From Mactromeris polynyma (Eukaryota > Mollusca > Bivalvia > Venerida > Mactridae), in the NCBI GenBank assembly GCA_032209605.1, contig JASFXZ010000010.1, forward strand, positions 6,903,385-6,967,384: DNA of 64,000 bases, in the 5' to 3' direction. A program made the translations under genes and the position numbers. Each line of letters starts with the position of its first letter. Position 1 is the first letter of the stretch. Positions 20,521-31,829 of the stretch are shown here, piece after piece. The notes beneath the pieces are model-generated. The model was not told the origin of the DNA, searched no databases, and saw only the letters and a program-made list of their open reading frames with translations.

Positions 20521-23500
20521 TGAAATATTTCGCCCTGTAATTTTTCGCCCCCTGGCCATTTTATATCATGAAAAAGTAAAATGTAAAAATACGTTTCAAC
20601 TGGCATGACAGAGCTCAGCACCTAAGGGGTCTCACGAATATTTAATGTGATCCAAATCAATTTGGTAAACAAACGAATGCTAATAGTTATTGTCTGGGGC
20701 TTTAGCCCAAGGTATACAAGGCCTTATAGTATCTCTGCTACATTTCAGATGCTATGCATATGACACAAATTCCCAAATGTAATTTTCTATGCAACACCAC
20801 GGACATTTTGGTTTATATGTCCGTGGCAACAAGTAGTTCAGCACGGGTCAAATTAACTACATAAGGCAGAATGTCGTGAAAAGTTTGGAATTCGTTATTG
20901 CTCTCATATAATACATGCGTTTCTGTCTACACATAATCACCCCGTGTTGATGACTATCGGTAAAACAAGAGGAGACACGTCGAGAGAGATTCATAGCGAA
21001 ACCAGTCTATAGGTTTCTTTATTATATGCAGACGGACTTCGGTATCACTCCTCTGTATTTATAAACACCTTAAAATGTTCAATCTCAATACACGTTGCTA
21101 TATCGGTTACTCGATGCATCCCACAATGGTGCATTCTATCAGCATATGTTGCTGAGTCGTACTTCTTGTCATAATTCAAGAGTGATCAGTGTGGAATAGA
21201 CACAGTGGCAACAGAAACAGCAGAAGTATTGACGTGTCAACTGAGAGAATAGCATTTTCGGTATTGCTATGTTTGGCAGTCATAGCCACTTTTTGTATGA
21301 TAATGAGAAAAAAAAATAGTTGGTTGAAATTTCATTTATTTTTATTCACAAATACATGTTCAACACATGTTAATTTGCAATATGAGCGCTGCTATGGGTT
21401 TTACAACCTCTTCTGTAAGTGACGTCATTTCAAGAAGACGCAACACGTAATATCAAAATGTGCAAGCATGAAACAGTATTTAGCCTACTCGGTATGGTCA
21501 CTTCGTTTTCATATTGCTATATGAGGCAAATATTGCTTACTGCCAGTACATGGTGACGTCAAATGTGACGTTTTCTGGAAATGATGTCAAAGAAGAGGTT
21601 GGAAATCGTACAGCGGCGCTCATATCATAGTATGGATCGGAAAACAAGTCAATAGTTATATTAATTCCCTTTCAAAAAAATTAGTTATTAAACATGTTTT
21701 ATTATTTCCAACAGATATTGCAGATTTATACTTTAACAGAATGCGACTCTGAACCTTTTGACATAATGTAAGTAATGTATCTATAATGTCGATTAAAATG
21801 AAAGGTCAGCATTAAGGTGATTTACAGGTGGCAAAATGAGCACTGTGACTGCTATTATTCTTTTTAAAAATTGTAGCAGTAAATTACTTTTGGTAGCGCT
21901 AACAGTAATACTGTCGTTACCTGATACAATCGCTAAGTTCACATAAAACAACAGGCGCTATATCCTGACACTAAATCCTAGTGACAAATTAACATCAAAA
22001 CGAGGGACTTGATGGAGCTATAGTAACCGGAGAACATGTTGCCGTTCTTTTCTGTCTTCCAATTTAATTTTCACCCTACTTGTAGGCTGTGACATGTTCA
22101 CTTTTCAGCTCGTATATACCGTGAACATGACAGACATGGCAGGTTAATTATTCCGCACTAACCTACATTCTGGACAAATTTTTTGCGAATTTCCCGATCT
22201 TGCAGTTTTCTAAGATAGAGGAGTATTGGACTTTGACATATACATGTACTGGACAGAAGTGCTAACCGTGCAGTACTATGTACATAGTTTCTAATACGCT
22301 ACTGTATTCGACTTTTGTTGATATTGATTTCAATTTAAACTCTAGTATTTATGATGTAAACGAATTGGACTATCGATAAAGTCGCTGAAAATCTGCCAAA
22401 ATTACGTCCATCGTTTCAAATCACTGTGTCATGAAAAAAGGGAAGATTCCAAACATACAAAATTGGCTGGTTCGGTCTTCTGACCAGTAACTAGCTGCAT
22501 TGCAGGAGTCTGGTTTAAAGAAGTTGAATCGCACTTATTTTCGAATGGTTTAGTTCAGGCACATTGGCATACATGTATTTAATCATTGATTTATGTTATA
22601 TTTTTACCAGTCGGTGGCCAGCAAGCCAATATAAATTTCTCATCAATTTCAGTTAGTGGCTAGATTGTTGTGTCGTTCGAAATTTCCATTATTTTTCTTC
22701 TAGCGTCTGGGAATGTTGTGATGATGCCAACGAATTCAAGGTCGCTTGCCAATAATTTTAATTAGCAAGGTCACTATTACTACGTCTGTTGGCAACAAGA
22801 ACAGTTGTAAAATGTTTGGAAACACCCGACTGACCTTCCCCTTATGTCAATATACCCGGGATTTACGATTAATTAAGAGTGAGTTTGGAATGCAAGGAAA
22901 GTCTGTAATTACACAATATTAATGTATCTCCATCACTTTGTCTAGTAAATAAACGTTTAAATGACTTGTTTTCATTTCTTTCGGTTTTAATTTGACACAT
23001 TTACTTCTGACTGAAGTACATACGATAAAATTATATATATGATCCATGCAACTTTTGGCAATTGTTTCAAAATAGAGCCTGCTTGTTTGGAAAACAAATC
23101 TTTCGATCAACTGGGTTAACTGTGTCGAACGAATGGATAGCTTCGTCATTTTGAAGTATGAAACAATAAAAAAACAGAAGTCTAAGAAAATAATATTCTA
23201 GCCTAATAATGTTAACGCATGTTTCGAATATATTAATATGTTTTTTTTACTAATTGGTTTGCAGCATAGTATTTTCATATGTCATTATTCAGGATGATTT
23301 AGTTCAAATTAATCATTTTACATCGATTGTGAAAAAAGTTCTTGCAACTTTAGTTAAATCGATATCGATGACTGCTTCCTGGCTTTCTTACCAGGAATTA
23401 TGAAATCCGTGGTCGTGGCACGTGCTCAACGCAGGGCTCGAACTCAGGATATTCAGATCAGAAGTTACGTTTTCTCCCTTCGATCACCGTATACACATAC

Positions 23501-24589
23501 GCCTACCTCATGACAAGATGCACATGTCATCCAATGTATATACATGTATAGGAACCAGCCGTATATGTTACTTGTCGAGTCTCTTTCACTAGATCTACAT
23601 GTACAAACATGTATCACTAAAATGACTGATGTCGCCAAAGTGGTTACCGACATAAATACATGTTTACTTCCCATAAATACAGCAGAACTTTGAAACAATG
23701 CCACGCTTTAAGAATGACCTATTCTGTGACGTGGACCTACAGAGCAGATTCTTAACGCCTGCTTTTGATATTCTGTCCGGGGATGAGAAGAAATAGCACG
23801 GACAAGATCTCAAGTACTGCAGTACTGAAACTACCTTAACTCCACGATAACATATTGTGAACAGAGCATGTCGCCAATAAGCACATCGTGATCATTCTAA
23901 TACTGTTTCATTGAAATACTGCCGTTGATTTCAGGAATGCAGCCCGTATAACAATATATGGACTTACGTTCCAACTGATATTGTATAAGGTATTCCTTCT
24001 TTAAAATGTATCCCTTATAGATAAGCAAATGGTTTTATGCGGTTTTATGCAGAAAACTGAACAAAAATTTAAGACTTCTCCAGTGTAAGTAACCCGTAAA
24101 CAGTCTGTATTCTCATACAGACGGACGCATGCATGCACGGAAGGACGGACAAACGAATGTAGCGATTATTATATGCCAACGTTCGTGGTCATTATTATAA
24201 GATAGATTAAACGACTGACGTAAGCCATGACCGTGTGTAGTGGTATTTACTGTGATGCTGACAACCAATCAGAACGAGTCTAGAAATTCCAGCATCAATT
24301 GGTGCGTAACATGGTGCATAAAAGTGTAACATTATAACATATAACTCAGGATTTAAAAAGATGTTCATGTTATGTGTGCATTCGACTCAATAACAATATG
24401 ATAAGGAGTCAATCAGATATACATGTACAAGCAAGCACATTCATTTACTAAAGATAAATGTTGGCACCAGCAAACCCCCCAGTATTATCAAATATAAACA
24501 ATGCGGCTAGAACCGTTAAATGTCAAACTAAACCTAGAAACTTGGAAAGTATATCAAATAATTGTCTGATCACATATAAGTATAAGTAC
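20521..24589. other. Intergenic, mostly unassigned
   Basis: No gene was recognised apart from the MITE at 21384-21621. A degraded box B-like GGGCTCGAACTCAGG (about 23431-23448) suggests an old SINE at 23375-23460. TACAGCAGAACTTTGAAAC at about 23679 looks like a lone end of the 18419 element. Confidence 0.4.
21384..21621 (+). mobile_element. CRE-MITE copy 2 (complete)
   Basis: 238 bp, GAGCGC...GCGCTC, flanked by a perfect ATAT duplication (21380-21383, 21622-21625). Contains GTGACGTCATTTC near the left end and GTGACGTCAAATGTGACG toward the right. Confidence 0.88.
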
Positions 24590-25790
24590 TTGTGTCTTGG
24601 CATTCAAAGCAGATTCCTTCTCTGCATTCAAAGCAGATTCCGTCTTGGCATTCAAAGCAGATTCCGTCTTGGCATTCAAAGCAGATGCCGTCTTAGAATT
24701 CAAAGCAGATTCAGTCTCTGCATTCAAAGCAGATTGCGTCTTGGCATTCAAAGCAGATTCTGTCTCTGCATTCAAAGCAGATTCCGTCTTGGCATTCAAA
24801 GCAGATTCTGTCTCTGCATTCAAAGCAGATTCCGTCATGGCATTCAAATCAGATTCCGTCTCTGCATTCAAAGCAGATTCTGTCTCTGCATTCAAAGTAG
24901 ATCCCGTTTTGGCATTCAAAGCAGATTCTGTCTCTGCATTCAAAGCAGATCCCGTTTTGGCATTCAAAGCAGATTCTGTCTCTGCATTCAAAGCAGATTC
25001 TGTATTGGCATTCAGAGCAGACGCCGTCTTGGCATTCAAAGCAGATACCGTCTTGGCATTCAAAGCTGATTCTGTCTCTGCATTCAAAGCAGATTCCGTC
25101 TCTGCATTCAAAGCAGATTCTGTCTCTGCATTCAAAGCAGATTCCGTCTCTGCATTCAAAGCAGATTCTGTCTCTGCATTCAAAGCAGATTCTGTCTCTG
25201 CATTCAAAGCAGATTCTGTATTGGCATTCAGAGCAGATGCCGTCTTGGCATTCAAAGCAGATGCCGTCTTGGCATTCAAAGCTGATGCCGTCTTGGCATT
25301 CAAAGCAGATGCCGTCTTGGCATTCAAAGCTGATTCTGTCTCTGCATTCAAAGCAGATTCCGTCTCTTCATTCAAAGCAGATTCTGTCTCTGCATTCAAA
25401 GCAGATTCCGTCTCTGCTTTCAAAGCAGATTCTGTCTCTGCATGCAAAGCAGATACCGTCTTGGCATTCAAAGCAGATTCCGTCTCTGCATTCAAAGCAG
25501 ATTCCGTCTCTGCATTCAAAGCAGATTCCGTCTCTGCATTCAAAGCAGATTCCGTCTCTGCATTCAAAGCAGATAATGTCTCTGCATTCAAAGCAGATAA
25601 TGTCTCTGCATTCAAAGCAGATTTTGTCTCTGCATTCAAAGCACATTCTGTCTCTGCATTCAAAGCAGATTCCGTCATGGCATTCAAAGCAGATTCCGTC
25701 ATGGCATTCGAAGCAGATTCCGTCATGGCATTCAAAGCAGATTCCGTCATGGCATGCAAAGCAGATTCCCTCTTGGCATTTTTCAGAAAG
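24590..25790. repeat. 24-bp minisatellite, about 50 copies
   Basis: Unit GCATTCAAAGCAGATTCCGTC plus TTG or TCT. The 24-bp period is eight codons, so several frames stay open: plus strand from 24597 for 423 codons with Ala-Phe-Lys-Ala-Asp-Ser-Val-Ser repeats, and minus strand 25759-24554 for 401 codons with Ala-Leu-Asn-Ala-Glu-Thr-Glu-Ser repeats (the minus frame begins at TTG, not ATG). A 9-unit (216-bp) higher-order repeat is visible: TGTATTGGCATTCAGAGCAG at 25001 and 25217. I see no promoter, splice site or signal peptide, so a satellite is the safer reading. Confidence 0.93.
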
Positions 25791-26906
25791 GGGCTGTGGC
25801 ATTTCCAGTCATTTTGTCGTAATTTGTTTCTGAAAAATAATAATTGGCTTTCGCATTCTTACCGATAAAATTCAGACACATAGTTCCATTCAGGATACAT
25901 TGTTATTTTAACAGTAAGTTCGGAAACATCTCGGGTTTTTATGATGGTATATTAGAACAGAAATAAGGTTGAAAGTGTCATTTTTAAATCTTATTAACGG
26001 CCAAGAAATAGTCTCAAACTTTGTAAAGGCATCTTAATTGAATTATAACGAGCGATGGTCACCCTGCAGCCGACAAGAAACATTAAATGCAATTACCCGC
26101 ATATTTTATGTCAATTTAATAAGAGTATTGTATTCTTCTACGGACAAGAATGTAGCGAAAAGTGTTTATAAACACGGAAAGTGTAACTCTAATCATAAAG
26201 GTGCGGGGCACTCACGTGCTTTGATCTTTAACCGGCAAGAATGGTTTCAGATAACTGATAATTATCTGTGAAAATAGGTGTAAAAAGGGTTGAGAACATA
26301 TTCAGAGCATTTTGACGTTTTATTTCCGCGGATATATGAAACACGTTATCAGATAAGTCGAATGAATTAAGATTAGACTTAAATTGGTCAATTTGTGTGA
26401 CTAACAAACCGCAAACAAGCGTGTAACAATGAACCTATACATTATAGCCATGTTCCAACATACAGGTGGTCTTTTCAAAACAACGATAATAACTAGGACC
26501 AACAACGATTCATTCAAATTAAGATTAATGGGATTTTTATTACCATAAAGTAGCCTGTTGAATTCGGAAATGAATATTAGTATCGAAGCATAGTCGTAAA
26601 AAAAGTTTGCCGGTTGCTAATGAAATTATTCACCTTCAATACCGTATAATGTAGTTATCATGTATTTTCATCCAAAATCGTGCAGTGAACATTCACACTG
26701 AATGTATTACTAACCACGTGGCTTGTTTCCAATTTGAAAAAAAAATCATCAATTTTTGCCACAGACGAATAAGGTATGGTATGATCTGGGTATTTACATT
26801 TTTAAAATATGACCAAATTTAGAAAGGCTGCACTTTTCATTCGAAGTCCTAAAATGTATTGTTTCGATACAAACCGCTTATCGACACCGAAAGCATACTT
26901 TATAAA
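25791..26906. other. Non-coding, no feature seen
   Basis: AT-rich sequence after the minisatellite, without a supported gene. Confidence 0.5.
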
Positions 26907-27083
26907 CAGTAAAACCTCACTTAAAGTCAACCTCAATGATAAGACCACTTCAATATTAAGAACACAATTTTAAAGTCCATTTCACTTTTTTGCTCTGTAT
27001 TTAACCTCGATATTTAGACCACCTCAATATATATACCTGATTTCAAGGGTCCCAACGGTGGTCTTATTATTGAGGTTTTACTG
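26907..27083 (+). mobile_element. Tc1-type MITE copy b
   Basis: 177 bp with ends CAGTAAAACCTCAC and GAGGTTTTACTG. A TA follows at 27084-27085; the left flank TA is mutated. Same family as 13656, 53398 and 59584. Confidence 0.85.
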
Positions 27084-27219
27084 TATCGTTTAATTAGATT
27101 GGTCCGAACCCTGTTGACTTGCATGTTCTCCGTGATAATTTGACTGAATGTCTTTGTACGGCACCTCCATTTTAGATGCATCTAAGAAGTTGTCTGTTGG
27201 TTTTAAAAGTAATGTTATG

Positions 27220-27568
27220 CTCGTTTTTTGTTCATTTTTTTACCTAAACAAACATGAAAAGTACATTTCCTATAGTGAAAGCATCAATAAACACGCTTTA
27301 ACAAAGAATGAATTCATAATGTTTCGATCCGTATTTGTTGAAGAAAGATGTTGGTACATCATGATTTTTTTTTTAAAAGTCCAGTTTTTTAACAATCAGG
27401 CTTTTTTACAAGTTTTGTCTGTAAGTAATCTGGGTAAAACATATATATTTTCTATCGGTTATATATTGCAATGGTTCTTATTAGAGATGTTTTAGCTATT
27501 GTAACAACAATACTGGATGAAGCCAATTCAAACACTTTATGTTCAGATGTACCAGATACATCTTTAAT
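27220..27568 (+). repeat. Interspersed repeat family R1, copy A
   Basis: Shared text with 31048-31388 and, inverted, 38126-38455: TTACCTAAACAAACATGAAA, GTATTTGTTGAAGAAAGATG, AGAGATGTTTTAGC and CCAGATACATCTTTAA. A short open frame at 27148-27495 overlaps it and is not a gene. Confidence 0.8.
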
Positions 27569-27780
27569 GCTGCGTGGATTTTCTATAAGAGTTTTCTCCC
27601 TTGGACTTGATACAGTTGAACACTGTCCGTTAAATTAACGATATTGTGTAATGATCGGCTGGATTTAACTTTTTTTATCTTTGTTTGATTTGTGTTTGTA
27701 TTTTAGACATATTTCTGTTGCTATAAGATATCAGTATATTATGAATGCTTTAGCAAGAAGGCGGTGTAATTCTATGAACT

Positions 27781-28005
27781 ATTTGAATTTCAGAACATGT
27801 AATATGCTATACGAAGACACCGATATTTCGTTTTATAAGTGTGTTCTGAATTTCAAATTCCTGTTTATATTGTTTAAATTATTTTAATATATCATAAAAT
27901 TGCTTAATTAGCTAGGTAATCACTCTTTTGTAACCAGGACTGCGTATTTACAACATTAATAGATCGCGTATTCCTCATTTGCTTGTCTCAATGTTTAAAG
28001 AGATT
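27781..28005 (+). repeat. Left arm of a near-identical inverted repeat
   Basis: 225 bp that match the reverse complement of 29601-29825 with four mismatches by eye (about 98%). Weaker similarity continues inward to about 28070. Confidence 0.92.
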
Positions 28006-29600
28006 AATTGAACAATTTTGTGTATGTTCAAATGTTCTACATTCAATCTGTGATCATTAGAAAGATCTTCGTCGTACAGAATGTAAAATTATAATTTTGA
28101 CACAAATTTTCATATCTTGATGCTTAAAAGACTAGAATATTAAGGTGATTTATCCATGTATTATTCCTTTGTGTATAAAACCTGGCTGATGCTGAATACT
28201 TTTAAAACCGTTTAATTGAATTATCTGCGACAGGAAACGTAAGATAAAGATCGAGCTGAGTATGAGGACGGAATATTATGTCTTCAAGACTTACTCTCCG
28301 GAAAGATTTTCCATAATTATGTTATTAGAATTTTCATTTTAATCGGCTGATTAAGTCTAAATCTATTTGAATATGTTACCTAAATTGTAACAGTGTTATT
28401 TGTAGTTAAGGTTTCCAGTCATTTGACAGTAACACTTTATATTTGCATCGTTATACGAGATAAAATTTGAGATTTCATTAATTATACCATTCTAAAATTC
28501 AATGTAAAAAGGTGCATCAGATACAAGAATCAACAGTACCAATTCCACAGAATGATAGAACGCCGCTAAAATTCATTGACTCCGAAAATTAGGTTTTCTC
28601 TATTTATAACAGTTAAATTGATTTTTTGTGTACGAAAGATGCGCGAGTCATGTTTGTCTATTTTAAAGTAAAAAATGTGTTTTATGCAATTGAATGTACA
28701 CTCTTTAACTATAATAATCAAGTGTATATTGTACTAACTCGTGCGATTCACACAGGATAGGGTCAGTGTTAGGGCGAGAGACGGGGGACGGAAATATGAA
28801 GGAGATCATAGTTGTATTGGTAGCTTGTAAAATCACCAATTATCTTAGCACACAAATAAAAAAAAGTTGCGTAACTTCAATGCACATCAAAATTATTTTA
28901 TTGTTTTATCTTTGTTCCGCGACGAAACATAAAACATGCACGCATAAATTGCAACCAAATTTTACAAGATCAAACGCTACCTATTTGTTATAACAACTTT
29001 CGATCAGAGAAGATCGACATATTTACTTTTTACCACACCCTACCCTACCGATTAGCGATCGTTTACGGCCAGTCATTTAAATATCAAATAAATATCGATA
29101 ACATTCATGTCTTAATATGTTAATAATTTTTAAAATATTTAAAACTCGCCGAATGATCTCATTTTCGATTTTATCAAAACCTTTTTCGGTTGGCCCGCTT
29201 TAAACCACACCTTCACTGATTGACAGGTGTCAACAACAATATTTGTTTTGCAATGTGTCCAATAGCAATTGATTCAATGACTCAGTCGACATATCGCTTC
29301 ATTCAAATCTTACAAACGCGAAGTATTTACCAATCTATTATTACTCTGTATGGTCGGATATGCGGTTAACTTAATTTCAATCGCCGAAAAATTCTTTATA
29401 GGGTTATGTCATTGTTTTATTATTTAACAAACAAACGCGGTAAACATTCCCGTTAAATGACCATTATTTCGTCGTTAAGACATTCAAATTAACTACCTCA
29501 ACGTTAACATGTTTGGTGTATAGACTATGCTTAAATGAGTGAGCAATTAGAAAAGTTTTCTTATTATCACAGATTGAAAGTAGAACATTTAACATACTCA
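28006..29600. other. Spacer of the inverted repeat
   Basis: No coding gene seen. The inner edges (28006-28070 and 29545-29600) are diverged continuations of the arms. A cluster of transcription-factor motifs lies at 29203-29284. Confidence 0.5.
29203..29284. promoter_or_regulatory. Candidate enhancer: dense transcription-factor motifs
   Basis: Within 82 bp: AACCACA (RUNX type, 29203-29209), TGATTGACAG (PBX/MEIS TALE type, 29217-29226), AGGTGTCA (T-box type, with CAGGTG E-box, about 29224-29232), ACAAT (SOX type), ATTTGTTTTG (forkhead type, 29241-29250), CCAAT, and TGACTCA (AP-1, 29278-29284). Motif clustering alone is weak evidence; no target gene is visible. Confidence 0.3.
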
Positions 29601-29825
29601 AATCTCTTTAAACATTGAGACAAGCAAATGAGGAATACGCGAACTATTAATGTTGTAAATACGCAGTCCTGGTTACAAAAGAGTGATTACCTATCTAATT
29701 GAGCAATTTTATGATATATTAAAATAATTTAAAAAATATAAACAGGAATTTGAAATTCAGAACACACTTATAAAACGAAATATCGGTGTCTTCGTATAGC
29801 ATATTACATGTTCTGAAATTCAAAT
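29601..29825 (-). repeat. Right arm of a near-identical inverted repeat
   Basis: Reverse complement of 27781-28005 with four substitutions. Outer flanks (AACT versus AATC) show no target duplication, so a transposon origin is not proven. Confidence 0.92.
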
Positions 29826-29829
29826 AATC

Positions 29830-31047
29830 ATTTTTTTATAACACGATACATATCTGTATGTCATATAATCATTTGTTTATATGTTATATAGATACATGTA
29901 TATATATAAATATATCATCATGGCTTACTGGAACGAACATGAAATAACCTGCTCAAACATCGTCAAATCAGCGTAATACACCTGTATAATGTTAATATAA
30001 AATTATTTTTTTCAAAATCTAGACACTCGTATCTCAAAAAAACTTATAAGTGTGTTTATACTGGAACACACTATAACAGTCCCTGGTTTATATGATAGTT
30101 CAGCCTTCCACATGTCATATAAATTCGTCAGAAAAAGTGAAAAAATAAAAGTTCCAAAAATGTAATAAAAATGAAGGCTGAGGCGGATGGGGTTATGGGC
30201 AATTTCGCTCGAATATATCAGTTGTTTGGTACTATAATTTACCTTATTCTTCAGCAGTAATTATATAGCATGAAAACGCATCATTTGCCTCCTTATTTTT
30301 AAATTTCCTTGGGTGAGACCAAACCCCCTACGGCGGAAGGGCGCCCTCTCCCACACCTACCTCCCGTCGCAGTGTTGCTGCTCGTTTCGCACCCACGATG
30401 CCCACACTTGGCGTACACTTCAAAATCGTCCAGGAACACCCATGAAAACCATCTGACAAAGGATACTAAATGTCTGCATTTCTGGTAGTTACAATTTCGT
30501 TTTTTCATACCATGCAATTAATGCATAACACCATTTCAACCTTCACGGTAATTAATTATAATTATATCAATGTCATTTGATTTGATGTAGGAGTCAATAT
30601 AGGAAACATTTAGATTACATTGCGCTATAAAGGTATCTTTAAAACACAGCAATATTATATATATATATAAACGATACATTTCTTCTTCATTACAACACCC
30701 CTGTGGCCGACCTTAATTACTTACAACGAAGAGAAGGTAATAGAAAATCACATTACCCGGCAAATCAGATAAATTACTCAACCAACCCAGCAAAATTAGA
30801 CAAAAGTATAATTCATATTATAAACAATAATTAATAAATATCTCTACATGTGTGAATCTGTATTGGTAACATAAACAACTATACGTGTATCAGGCTACAA
30901 TCAGTATTATGTTTCAAATCTTTACTATTTTAGTTTGTGTTTTCTAAACTGTAACGAGTTAGTGTCTGCCTATATCAGTCCGGGTTTGACAAACATATCT
31001 ACAGTATTTTGTATATATTTTTATTATTATAGTAATATTATGCTAAT
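29830..31047. other. Non-coding, small GC-rich patch
   Basis: Mostly AT-rich. The stretch 30310-30425 is unusually GC-rich for the window (GGGCGCCCTCTCCC and nearby) but holds no supported gene. An AT dinucleotide run lies near 30655-30670. Confidence 0.4.
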
Positions 31048-31388
31048 TTGTTTGTTCATTTGCTTACCTAAACATACATGAAATTATATTTCCTATAGTT
31101 AAAGCACCAATAAACATGCATTAACGAAGAATGAACTCATAATGTATTCATCCGTATTTGTTGAAGAAAGATGTTTGTACATTATAAAATTCAAAAACAC
31201 TTCCAGTTTTGTAACAATCAGGCTAATTTACAAGTTTTGTCTGATAGTAATATGGTAAAAAAATGATATTTTCAATCGGTTATACATTACAATGCTTCTT
31301 ATTAGAGATGTTTTAGCCAATGTAACAACAATTCTGGATGAAGCCAATTCAAACATTTTATGTTCAGATGAACCAGATACATCTTTAA
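31048..31388 (+). repeat. Interspersed repeat family R1, copy B
   Basis: Direct-orientation copy of 27220-27568, with small indels and substitutions. No terminal inverted repeats. Confidence 0.8.
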
Positions 31389-31567
31389 AGTTTCATTCTT
31401 GCATTAGATACGATATAGATGTATAAAATATAAATAAAGATAAAAAATACAAGATCATTTTGAGCAATATATCTGTATAATATGATACAATTACAAAACA
31501 AGATTTAAGATAAATTTAGAAGAAAAAAATAAGTATTCTATTTATGTTAGTTCTTGATTATACCCAG

Positions 31568-31826
31568 GGCCCGTATTAACAAACGTTTTATGACTGAATC
31601 TCAGACTTAGACTTTAAAATGGTAAATTTTCATTTTGTTCCTATGTTATTATTACACAATATATTTTGATAAAACGTGCCAAATGTGTAGAGTGAGTAAC
31701 AAGAAATATTAAGGCTAAAATGTATCCGTTTAAATATAATGAAAACGAAATGCTTGTAAGTTTTATGTTTGCAATTTTAAAGTCTAAGTCTGAGATTCAG
31801 TCTTAAAACCTTTGTGAATACGGGCC
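31568..31826. mobile_element. 259-bp MITE with GGCCCGTATT ends
   Basis: Inverted ends GGCCCGTATTAACAAACGTT and, on the other strand, GGCCCGTATTCACAAAGGTT, continuing through GACTGAATCTCAGACTTAGA on both sides. Flanked by CAG (31565-31567, 31827-31829), a possible 3-bp duplication. A solo end is at 13387-13445. Confidence 0.75.
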
Positions 31827-31829
31827 CAG

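Noticed and set aside
23375..23460. tRNA-like box B as a separate RNA gene
   Set aside because: Box A and the stems are missing. At most a degraded SINE.
24554..25759. 401-codon minus-strand repetitive frame as a protein gene
   Set aside because: It begins at TTG, lies wholly in a 24-bp minisatellite whose period is a multiple of three, and has no splice sites, signal peptide or promoter. It is kept as a repeat with an open question.
27148..27495. 115-codon open frame
   Set aside because: It lies largely in dispersed repeat R1, and the other two copies do not preserve the frame.
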